Assembly (NCBI GenBank): GCA_004557125.1
Contig: SFET01000016.1
Coordinates: 1 to 64,000, forward strand
Source: Clostridiales bacterium
Lineage (GTDB): Bacteria > Bacillota > Clostridia > Christensenellales > Aristaeellaceae
DNA length: 64,000 nucleotides
Reading direction: 5' to 3'
The notes under the pieces are model-generated. The model did no database searches, was not told the origin of the DNA, and saw nothing but the letters and a program-made list of their open reading frames with translations. Made by a program: the position numbers and the translations under genes. Below are positions 23,472 to 30,800 of this stretch, one piece after another; positions within the stretch are counted from its first letter, which is position 1, and every line of letters starts with the position of its first letter.

Positions 23472-23791
23472 TACAGTTTCTGTGCCTCCTCGATGAGTGC
23501 CGGGTAATCCTCCGCCTTTACACCAGACAGTTTTCCGGCATCGTATTTGTACAACAGCGCCTTAACCTCTTTGGTCTTGCCCTGTCCGCTTTTCTCAGCC
23601 AGCACAGCGCGTACCTGATCAATGGTAATGACCGGAGCCTTGGGCTTTTTGGGCTGGGGCGTGGGCTGCTGAGAATCCAGCTTATCGTCAGCATCTGTGT
23701 TTCCCACAAGGCTGTCGGCCACAGTCTGGAGACTGTCGGCCAGACGACGCATATCGTCAACTACGTCCAACAGAAGCTTCATCTTGCTCAT
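23471..23791 (-). CDS. Small phage protein, 'Rrp5-like' type
   Basis: A 106-aa protein with a helical N-terminus (MSKMKLLLDVVDDMRRLADS), a Pro/Lys linker (QQPTPQPKKPKAPV) and a conserved C-terminal ~55 residues (ITIDQVRAVLAEKSGQGKTK ... DYPALIEEAQKL). This arrangement is common upstream of DUF2800 in Clostridia prophages, often labelled 'rRNA biogenesis protein rrp5', a label with no functional support. ATG 23791 follows AAAGGGAGTGAAAGT. Function unknown; the C-terminal part may bind nucleic acid. Confidence 0.7.
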   Translation of the reverse strand: MSKMKLLLDVVDDMRRLADSLQTVADSLVGNTDADDKLDSQQPTPQPKKPKAPVITIDQVRAVLAEKSGQGKTKEVKALLYKYDAGKLSGVKAEDYPALIEEAQKL

Positions 23792-23814
23792 ACTTTCACT
23801 CCCTTTCATAAGAA

Positions 23815-24132
23815 TCACGGAGCAAACTGTGAAATGATGCTGTTCATGATGACCAGATCGTCGCCTTCCAAAGTAGGGGCCAGCTTCTTCAGAAGGGCCA
23901 TCTGTTCTGGGGAGAGCGCTTTCTTGCTGGGGTGGTACCAATCCGCCAACTTCACGCCGCCGCCGTATCGACCACGGACAGTTTCAATGGGGTATGAGCA
24001 GGTCAGGGCTTCGATATCGTACTTGATGGTACGGACACTAACGCCGAACCGATCAGCCAGATTCTGAATCTGTGCATTACGATCAGAGAAGAGAATCTCT
24101 TTGATCGCGTTGCGGCGTTCAACCTGATTCAT
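23815..24132 (-). CDS. Winged-helix (HTH_11/DeoR-like) DNA-binding protein
   Basis: A 105-aa protein with an HTH_11-type winged helix: RRNAIKEILFSDRNAQIQNL, ADRFGVSVRTIKYDIEALTC, then a Gly-rich wing (ETVRGRYGGGVKLADWYHPS) and a helical tail. The wing resembles YafY/DeoR-type regulators without an effector domain. It is the first gene of the early replication cluster, and a perfect inverted repeat lies 45-69 bp upstream. ATG 24132 follows GGAAGGGGGTGTGAGC. It may regulate early phage transcription. Confidence 0.75.
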   Translation of the reverse strand: MNQVERRNAIKEILFSDRNAQIQNLADRFGVSVRTIKYDIEALTCSYPIETVRGRYGGGVKLADWYHPSKKALSPEQMALLKKLAPTLEGDDLVIMNSIISQFAP

Positions 24133-24176
24133 GCTCACACCCCCTTCCGTTGCTCTGTGCTGTGATTATCGCGGTT

Positions 24177-24201
24177 AAAGGTGCAAAGCCATTGCACCTT
24201 T
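24177..24201. promoter_or_regulatory. Perfect palindrome upstream of the early operon, candidate operator
   Basis: AAAGGTGCAA - AGCCA - TTGCACCTTT is a perfect 10-bp inverted repeat with a 5-nt centre. No U-run follows it on either strand, so it is more likely a protein-binding site than a terminator. Its core half-sites GTGCAA/TTGCAC are the same as those in the lysogeny-switch region at 25.9 kb, which suggests a shared repressor. Confidence 0.55.
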
Positions 24202-24272
24202 AGAAAAAAAAGTCCAAAGAAAATTCGGTTGAGAAAACCAATGCCTTCTGCCAGAAGTACATCAGAGATAAG

Positions 24273-24328
24273 AAAAAGGACGGAGAATGCCGGACACAGT
24301 TATACCTGTGTCCAACATTGCTCCGTCC
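24273..24328 (-). terminator. Strong intrinsic terminator after the zinc-ribbon gene
   Basis: On the minus strand, GGACGGAG...GGACACAG pairs with CTGTGTCC...CTCCGTCC in a long interrupted stem, followed immediately by TTTTTCTT. It ends transcription coming from the dinB/zinc-ribbon operon before the early replication operon. The remainder of the 24,139-24,390 gap has no gene that I can support. Confidence 0.8.
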
Positions 24329-24390
24329 CTAATGGTGGCGCGCAGCCCCGGCGGCAGTCAGCAATGGTGATATTCGCAGAGAATGATCAG

Positions 24391-24588
24391 TCAGCGCGGA
24401 CGATATGTTCCTTTCATCCTACTGATCTTCTTGCGGGGAACAACAAGTTCCGTGGAAAAATCATTCAGGTGAACCCTGAAACAACGTGTGCATTTGGGGC
24501 ACATGACTGTGACAGCCACTTTTCCTGTGCCTTCAGCATATACTTCGCCTTTATGGCAAAATGGGCAGACAACCTTGTGTTCGGTCAT
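24391..24588 (-). CDS. Small zinc-ribbon protein
   Basis: A 65-aa protein with two CxxC knuckles (VCPFCHKGEVY and VMCPKCTRCFRV) and a basic C-terminus (VVPRKKISRMKGTYRPR). It is likely a zinc ribbon binding nucleic acid or a protein partner. ATG 24588 follows AATGGAGGTTAGAA. It is just downstream of dinB on the same strand and ahead of a strong terminator, so it probably belongs to the dinB transcript. Confidence 0.75.
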   Translation of the reverse strand: MTEHKVVCPFCHKGEVYAEGTGKVAVTVMCPKCTRCFRVHLNDFSTELVVPRKKISRMKGTYRPR

Positions 24589-24612
24589 TTCTAACCTCCA
24601 TTCGATGAAATA

Positions 24613-25854
24613 TCAGGTGTACATCATGCCAGGCATGGTAACTTCGTGGCGACCATCTACCGGCATGTGAAGGTCACCCATGAGTGATGCAGCGATGATT
24701 GAGCTTTTTCCAAAGCGGCTGCGAATCTCATCAATACAGTCCTCCAGCTTTTGACGACGCATACGGCGCATTTCATCTCCGAACACATCCAGCTGGATTG
24801 GGTAGCCATTGGGGATCAGATTGATCCCAGTAACGCAGATTGCGCGGACAGGTGTCTCCCAACCATACCGATTGGCAAAGAGTAAGCGGGCGGCCTGTGC
24901 GATCTCCAATGGACTTTGACTGGGGTAGCGCAGCTGTGCCTGGTACTGGCAGAAGCCGAGGTCGTTGCCGCGCACCATTATACGCACTCCCTTAGCGGCG
25001 AGGCCATAGGAGCGGAGCCGGTGCCCGATGTCCTGCGATAGCTCCAGCATGACCTTCCAAACATCGTCATTGCTGTGCAGGTCGCAGGAACATGTGATGC
25101 CGTGTCCGACTGACTTGATTGGGGCTTCATAGCCGTTGGGCATGATACGGGAAGTATCCTCACCGTTGGCAAATCGCCAGAGCATGATGCCGTTCTTGCC
25201 AAACCATCCATGGAGGATTTCCGGATCTGTCCGAGCAAGGTCGCCGATGGTGAGGACATTGCGGCTGGCCAGCTTCCGTGTCGTAGCACGGCCTACGAAA
25301 AGAAGTTCTGAAACAGGGAGCGGCCAGATTCGACTCTGCCAGTCATTCTGCGGAAGGACAGTGATTGCATCGGGTTTCTTCATGTCGCTGCCGAGTTTGG
25401 CGAATATCTTATTGAACGAAACTCCGATGGAAACAGTCAGCCCCAGTTCCTCTTTTACCGTTGATCTGATCTCTTCTGCAATCTTTATTCCATCTCCATG
25501 GATGAGTCTGCTGTGGGTTACATCCAGCCAACATTCATCCATTCCATAGGGTTCTACGAGATCGGTGTAGCGAAGATAGATGTTGCGAAGAAGCTTGGAG
25601 AATTTGCAATACTGGTCATACTGTGGAGGTACGACAATCAAGCCGGGACAGGCTTGACGCGCCTCCCAATTTGCCATACCAGTCTTCACACCCGATTTCT
25701 TCGCCAGCTCACTTTTTGCAAGGACGATGCCGTGGCGTTCTTCTGTCGACCCACATACAGCGACGGCCTTGCCCCGAAGGTCAGGATTCAACAGCATTTC
25801 AACAGATGCATAAAAGCAATTGGCATCGCTATGCAAAATAATTCTTTCACTCAT
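24613..25854 (-). CDS. Y-family DNA polymerase (DinB/UmuC-like), prophage-encoded
   Basis: A 413-aa translesion polymerase. The N-terminal palm begins with ILHSDANCFYASVEMLLNPD and the second catalytic pair is in EPYGMDECWLDVTHS. IGVSFNKIFAKLGSDMKKPD is the standard thumb-side motif, and a little-finger domain follows. ATG 25854 has SD AGAGGG; the frame upstream runs through the promoter region and is not coding. The promoter is a perfect consensus overlapped by repeated GTGCAA half-sites, so expression is probably repressed in the lysogen and rises on induction. This is the divergent partner of the repressor gene. Confidence 0.93.
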   Translation of the reverse strand: MSERIILHSDANCFYASVEMLLNPDLRGKAVAVCGSTEERHGIVLAKSELAKKSGVKTGMANWEARQACPGLIVVPPQYDQYCKFSKLLRNIYLRYTDLVEPYGMDECWLDVTHSRLIHGDGIKIAEEIRSTVKEELGLTVSIGVSFNKIFAKLGSDMKKPDAITVLPQNDWQSRIWPLPVSELLFVGRATTRKLASRNVLTIGDLARTDPEILHGWFGKNGIMLWRFANGEDTSRIMPNGYEAPIKSVGHGITCSCDLHSNDDVWKVMLELSQDIGHRLRSYGLAAKGVRIMVRGNDLGFCQYQAQLRYPSQSPLEIAQAARLLFANRYGWETPVRAICVTGINLIPNGYPIQLDVFGDEMRRMRRQKLEDCIDEIRSRFGKSSIIAASLMGDLHMPVDGRHEVTMPGMMYT

Positions 25855-25867
25855 GTGCAAGTCCCTC

Positions 25868-25896
25868 TTGACAGATGTACCAAATTGCACTATAAT
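25868..25896 (+). promoter_or_regulatory. Consensus promoter for the XRE repressor gene
   Basis: TTGACA (25868-25873) - 17 nt - TATAAT (25891-25896), a perfect sigma-A consensus reading toward the repressor. The -10 lies inside the palindrome TTGCACT-ATAATA-AGTGCAA, so a protein bound there would block it. Confidence 0.9.
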
Positions 25897-25904
25897 AAGT
25901 GCAA
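25885..25904. promoter_or_regulatory. Operator palindrome in the lysogeny switch
   Basis: TTGCACT - ATAATA - AGTGCAA is a perfect 7-bp inverted repeat covering the -10 of the repressor promoter. The half-site recurs as AAGTGCAAGATG at 25897-25908 and 25950-25961, as GTGCAAGT at 25855-25862, and in an imperfect palindrome TTGCGCT-GTCA-AGTGCAA at 25940-25957 overlapping the -35 of the dinB promoter. Confidence 0.75.
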
Positions 25905-25922
25905 GATGTAACGTGTGATGCA

Positions 25923-25951
25923 ATTATAGCCCACGCGAATTGCGCTGTCAA
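25923..25951 (-). promoter_or_regulatory. Consensus promoter for the dinB operon
   Basis: The minus strand reads TTGACA (25951-25946) - 17 nt - TATAAT (25928-25923), a perfect sigma-A consensus divergent from the repressor promoter. Its -35 overlaps the half-site AAGTGCAAGATG, as expected for a repressible phage early promoter. Confidence 0.9.
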
Positions 25952-25983
25952 GTGCAAGATGAGCAAAATGAGGAGGAAGAGAT

Positions 25984-26379
25984 ATGACGTTCGGTGAAAA
26001 AGTCCGCGCGGCAAGAGAAGCAAGAAATATGACACAGGAGCAGTTGGCAGACGCAATCGGAATGTCCAAGCGCATGGTCAGCTATTGGGAGAACCATGGT
26101 AAGTTGCCGAAGTCCCGAGAAACGTATCCGATTATTGCAGATGCACTTGGTATCGATGTTTCTGTCCTTTTGGACGATGATGCTGAATTCGTGATAAAGG
26201 CTGCTGAAACTTATGGCAATCGTGGTGCGCAACAGGCGTTGCAGCTGGTTGAGCAAATTACAGGCCTGTATGCTGGCGGTGAGTTGGAAGAAGATGATAT
26301 GGATGCCATGATGAAAGCCATTCAGGATGCATATTGGATTGCCAAGAAGAAGAATAAGCGTCACACGAATAAGCGCTAA
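25984..26379 (+). CDS. XRE-family phage repressor (CI-like)
   Basis: A 131-aa regulator with an N-terminal HTH (FGEKVRAAREARNMTQEQLA, DAIGMSKRMVSYWENHGKLP, ADALGIDVSVLLDD) and a helical C-terminal half (residues ~75-120) likely used for oligomerisation. There is no LexA/CI-type peptidase domain, so induction would need another protein or dilution. ATG 25984 follows AGGAGGAAGAGAT. It is divergent from dinB across a 130-bp region with two consensus promoters and several repeated half-sites, the classical layout of a lysogeny switch. Confidence 0.9.
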   Translation: MTFGEKVRAAREARNMTQEQLADAIGMSKRMVSYWENHGKLPKSRETYPIIADALGIDVSVLLDDDAEFVIKAAETYGNRGAQQALQLVEQITGLYAGGELEEDDMDAMMKAIQDAYWIAKKKNKRHTNKR

Positions 26380-26684
26380 TACTCATTTTGTATGTTCTGT
26401 GGACACAGATTAATCCACGCCATTATTATAACGCAATTTAAGGATTCAGTAAAGCGAGAGAATGCATATTGTGAGTGATGTAAATTCACCAAATTGTTTG
26501 TTATGAGAATTGTGATGTTTCAGTGGTGGGGTAAGAATGATCTATATAAACCTCATTTGCGGTTCAAGTACACTACTAAAATGCACAAGATAATGCAAAC
26601 ATAGTAAGTAATAGACAAAATAGAGCCGCCAATAGGCTGAATTATTGTTCATTAAGCCTATTCACAGCTCGATACTTGTTTGAA
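26380..26684. other. AT-rich prophage right end, no gene seen
   Basis: About 305 bp between the repressor stop and the comM junction carry no plausible gene. The region is clearly AT-richer than its surroundings. It holds an 8-bp inverted repeat AATAGGCT...AGCCTATT (26631-26638 and 26655-26662) about 25 bp from the junction. The attachment-site core (attR side) should lie around 26,680-26,700, where the comM frame breaks. Confidence 0.6.
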
Positions 26685-27590
26685 TTAGACGCCGTTGTGG
26701 GCCTTGGAGATCTCGCCGGGCAGGACGTTCGCGCCGCCACCCACCAGCGATGCGTGGGACGCGGTGTGGTGGGGCGAGCGGAACGGGCGCTCCGTCAGCA
26801 GGCCGCTGGGCGGCATCGTGCCCGCCACCGAGTGAATGCGGGTGGTCTCCAGCGCCTCATCGAAGCGCATGTCCGGCAGGATCGTGGGCATGCAGCGGGC
26901 CATCAGCGTCTTGCCCGAGCCGGGCGGGCCGATCATCAGCACGTTGTGCCCACCGGCTGCAGCGATCTCCAGCGCGCGCTTGGCGCTTTTCTGGCCCTTC
27001 ACGTGGCAGAAGTCCACGCTGAAGCTGCGCTCCCGCAGCAGCTGCTCGTAGGGAACGGTGGTCAGGGGCGCGATCTCCTCCTCGCCCCGGAGATGCCGCG
27101 CCGCCTGCAGAAGCGAGTCCGCGCCGAGGATGCGCACGCCCTCGATGCATCTCAGCTCCATCAGGTTCGCCCCGGGCACCATCACGGCCTTCATGCCGCT
27201 CTGCCGGGCATGGATCACCATGGGCAGCATGCCCCGCACCGGCCGCACACTGCCGTCCAGCGAGAGCTCGCCCAGCACGCACACGTCCCGCAGCGCCTCC
27301 GGATCGATGGCGCCGCTGCAGGCGAGCAGCCCCAGCGCGATGGGCAGGTCGTAGGCGGGGCCCTCCTTCTTGAGGTCCGCCGGGGCCAGGTTGACCGTGA
27401 TGCGCCCGGCGGGGAAGCTGAAGCCGCTGTTCTTCAGCGCCGCGCGCACACGCTCCCGGGACTCCTTCACCGACGCGTCCGGCAGACCCACGATTTCGAA
27501 CATCGGCATGCCGTTGGCCAGGTTGACCTCCGCCGTGACGGTGAAGCCATCGATCCCGCTAAGACCGCAGCTGGTGATGCTGGCGAGCAT
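26685..27590 (-). pseudogene. comM: comM (YifB, Mg-chelatase-like ATPase), 5' part, interrupted by the prophage
   Basis: The 301-residue product is the N-terminal three-fifths of ComM/YifB, usually about 500 aa, an AAA+ helicase that helps integrate transforming DNA. Visible parts are the Lon-like N-terminal domain (GIDGFTVTAEVNLANGMPMF, GLPDASVKESRERVRAALKN) and Walker A (GPPGSGKTLMARCMPTI). The frame reaches GEISKAHNGV and stops, just where LFLDEL (Walker B) should follow. The start at 27590 (MLASITSCGL) follows GAGGAGGCGCTTGCC. The gene's place next to rnhB/yraN genes matches the usual Clostridia order, so this is the native copy, split by prophage insertion. The 3' part should lie beyond the left end of the prophage. 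Confidence 0.9.
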
Positions 27591-27629
27591 GGCAAGCGCC
27601 TCCTCAATTACCATATGATATCAGTTTAC

Positions 27630-27658
27630 ACTATAACACAGAATCATTTAAAAAACAA
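27630..27658 (-). promoter_or_regulatory. Promoter of comM
   Basis: The minus strand reads TTGTTT (27658-27653) - 17 nt - TATAGT (27635-27630), about 40 bp upstream of the comM start codon. Confidence 0.6.
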
Positions 27659-27684
27659 CAATTCATATGCGCGAAACAAGAGGA

Positions 27685-27707
27685 GCCGCAGCGAAAACCG
27701 CTGCGGC
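27685..27707 (-). terminator. Hairpin between the glycosyltransferase and comM genes
   Basis: GCCGCAGCG pairs with CGCTGCGGC around an AAAA loop; on the minus strand it is followed by TCCTCTTGTTT, a weak U-tract. A second hairpin, CGGGGGAGT-TT-ACTCCCCCG (27780-27799), lies just after the glycosyltransferase stop. Together they probably separate the two transcripts. Confidence 0.5.
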
Positions 27708-27810
27708 CCTCAGTCTGTTGAAAATCCAGGAGAGCGCGAGAGGGCCGAAGCCCTTTCGCATTTCAATCGTGGGCAGTGGCGGGGGAGTTTACTCCCCCGT
27801 CCACCATGTT

Positions 27811-30800
27811 TTAGAAGTTGTACCACTTGAACCAGCGCAGGTACTGCGCGTAGCTGCGGGCCACGGGCAGGCCGGACTCCAGGGGATAGAAGGCAATAAA
27901 CAGCACAAGCGCCGCCGCCAGCAGCACGCAGGAGGTCCAGTTGAAGGCCTTCGGGCTGCGCTTTCGCACCCAATCCAGCACGAGCACCGTGCACAGAATG
28001 ATGAAGGGCACGCTGGCGAAGTAGTGGTAGATGAAGGTGGAGCGCGGCACCAGCACCCAGGGCAGGAACTGGCTGGCGAAGCCGATGAGCACCAGCAGCC
28101 AGGTCCTGGGGGCGCGGCGCTTCCACGCGGCGCCGATCAGGATAAAGATCAGCGCGATCAGGCCCGTCCACCACACCGCAGGGTTGCCCATGCAGGAGAT
28201 GGAGGAGATCATGCCCTCGGGCATGTAGGCCGTGCCGGAGTAGTACCACATGGGCCACCAGATCACCGGCCACTGGTACCAGGGCGAGCGGAAGTAGTGG
28301 GTGTCGCCGCCGAGCCCTGCGTGGTAGTTGAGCATGCTCTCCTGCAGCTGTACCACGCGCTCCAGACGCTCCTTGCTGAACATGTCCCAGATGCAGGCCA
28401 CGCCCTCGTTGCGCAGCTGCGGGTAGTAGGAGAGGAAGTAGATCAGCAGCGGAATCGCCACAAAGAAGGCCAGGCAGAACAGGAGCGTCACCAGCGCCCT
28501 GCGCAGCTGCTCCCGGGATTCGCCCCGCAGCTGATGCAGTCCGGCGAACAGCTTCCAGAAGAAGATCACGGCCAGGCCCACGGCGGCGTACGCGCCGATC
28601 CACTTGGTAGCGATGGCCACGCCCATGGTCACGCCGCACAGCCCCAGCGGCACCAGCGTGTGGCCCAGCGAGACCTGCTTCCAGTCCATCTGGAAGTAGC
28701 GGAACATGAACAGGTACATCAGCATGATCCAGAACACCGCGTAGGAGTCGATGGTGGCGATTCGGGTCTGGGTGAAGTGCATGCTGTCCAGTGCCATCAG
28801 GCACATGGCGATGCAGGACAGCTTCGTGTTTTTGGTCAGCTGCTTGGCCAGCAGGTACATCAGCGGCACCATCAGCACGCCCACCAGCGTGCCCATGAAG
28901 CGCCAGCCGAAGGGAGTCATGCCGAAGATCTCGACGCCCAGCGCCATCAGCGCCTTGCCCAGCGGCGGGTGCGTCCACTCGTAGATGTACATGTCGCCCT
29001 GCGTCATCTCGTAGGCGGTGCGGGCGTGGTAGATCTCGTCGAAGTAGGTGCCGTTCAGATAGCTGGGCGTGCGGGCCACGCAGTCCTGCTCGTCCAGCAG
29101 CAGTTCAGGGTCGGTGGCGAACTCGGCGTATTCTCCGCTGCGGGAGGCGATGCGCGCCTCGATCAGCTTGTCGTCCGCGCCCCAGAAGCCGAACTCGCTC
29201 AGGGTCAGCCCCGCGCTCTCGGCGGTGATGCGCACGTAGCGCGCCGTCTGATCGGGATAGGCGTTCGCGGTGGTGGCATAGGTCACCCAGGCGCTGCCGT
29301 CGGCCGAGGGCTCGGTCTGGCGGTAGAGCACCGCGCCGCTCTCGTCCCGGGGCACGTAGTAGATCCAGCGGAAGATCTGTCCCTGGTCGTACTCGGCGCA
29401 GCAGGGCTCCGTCCAGGTCTCGCCGTCGTTGGAGAGCTCCACGGTGAAGGTCGAGTTGCAGATGCCGCCGTAGTAGATCATCCGGAAGGACTGGGACTGA
29501 CCCAGATCGAACACGATGTTCTCGCCGGACTGGCTGGAGATCCAGCTGGTCTGGGGAGCCTCGGTCACGCCCAGGTTCGTGAAGGCAACCACGGAATAGA
29601 CGAGCGTCACGGCGATCATCAGGATGCAGTCGATGCGCCTGAGATGCAGCCGATGATCCTTCTTCTCCTTCGTCGCAGGCGGCGCAGGGACGTCCGCAGC
29701 CTCCTGTGCGCCTGTCTCCGAAGTCGCGGCTTCAGACGCATCGTCCACGCGCCGCACCAGCACATGCCGGCGCCTGCCGTCCGCATCGGGGGAGCTGAGC
29801 GCCTGCACGCGGTGGAAGGCGCAGATGTCCAGGCACACCCAGCACAGATACAGCGCGTTGATCACGTTGATCAACGATAGCAGCGCGTTCAGCCACTGCT
29901 CCGAGGACTGCAAATGCCCGTAATTGCCCGCGCCCATGCCGCCCTGGAGCACCAGCAGCTCGTTCATGGCGGTGGTGCAGCTCATCGCGGTCAGCGAGGC
30001 CAGCAGGCGCTTGTCCCGGTCGAGGGCATAGGCCAGCGTCAGCAGCAGCAACGCCGGGAAGATGTAGCGCTCGTGGATCATCGGCCCGAAGGTGTAGATC
30101 AGCGCGATCAGCAGGCCGCCGGTGAGCAGCAGGTGCCGCCGGCGCTTGGATTTCAGGTACAGAAAGCCCGCGTAGGCATAGGACGCGCCGAAGAGGATCC
30201 AGGCAAATACCGTCCAGCCGGGCTGGGCGGCGGTGGCCGTCCAGTTGAAGCCCAGCAGCGTGTACAGATTCAGCGCGTTCAGCGTCAGATAGGCGTAGCT
30301 GCCCATGGTGCTGCCGTAGAGCTCGATCAGCCAGGCGACCGGCCGCACCAGCGCGTCGAGGAAGCCCTCGGCATCGCCCACGCAGAATACGAAGGCCGCG
30401 CCGTACAGCAGCGCCAGCGCCGCGATCACGCCCAGAATAAAGCTGCGGATGCGCTTTTTGTCGGGCCTGCGCACCAGGTTCACCACGATGGCGAACAGGC
30501 CCAGCGGCGCAAAGAGCATGGCCTGGGGCTTGATCAGCATGGCTCCCGCGAAGGCCAGCAGCGAGGTGACGTGCTTCTCATCCGCCGCCTGCAGCGCGCA
30601 CAGCGCCACCAGCAGCGTGAACACGGAATCGATCTGACCCCACGCGGCGGAATCGATCAGCACCGCCGGGTTGAAGGCGTAGAGCAGCGCAAGCGCCGCA
30701 CAGAGGTTCGGGTGCAGCTTTCTGCGCCGCGCCACGCGCCAGATCAGCAGCGCGCCCAGCAGGTCGCACAGGATGGGAATCAGCTTCAGCAGCGCCAGAT

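Larger units (their letters stand above)
1..26690 (-). mobile_element. Prophage (HK97-like siphovirus), left end outside window, probably defective
   Basis: A continuous run of phage genes, nearly all on the minus strand, covers a lysogeny switch, replication, packaging, head and tail modules in canonical order. The right boundary is where the comM reading frame is interrupted, near 26,685. The left boundary, lysis genes and integrase are not in the window. The vapE gene is truncated directly against terL and no complete terS is present, so the element is probably unable to package DNA. The right boundary is estimated from the point where comM homology stops; the exact crossover cannot be fixed without the left end. 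Confidence 0.93.

Noticed and set aside
18957..23791. Replication gene cluster considered as a possible defence island (Cas4-like nuclease, primase-like protein, HTH proteins)
   Set aside because: Gene order DUF2800-DUF2815-polymerase-vapE is the ordinary replication module of Clostridia prophages.
24273..24328. Long hairpin considered as a phage small RNA or attachment site
   Set aside because: The stem is followed directly by TTTTTCTT on the strand of the upstream gene, which is fully explained by an intrinsic terminator.
26380..26684. Short ORFs in the AT-rich region beyond the repressor
   Set aside because: None exceeds about 20 codons with an SD, so nothing can be supported as a gene.
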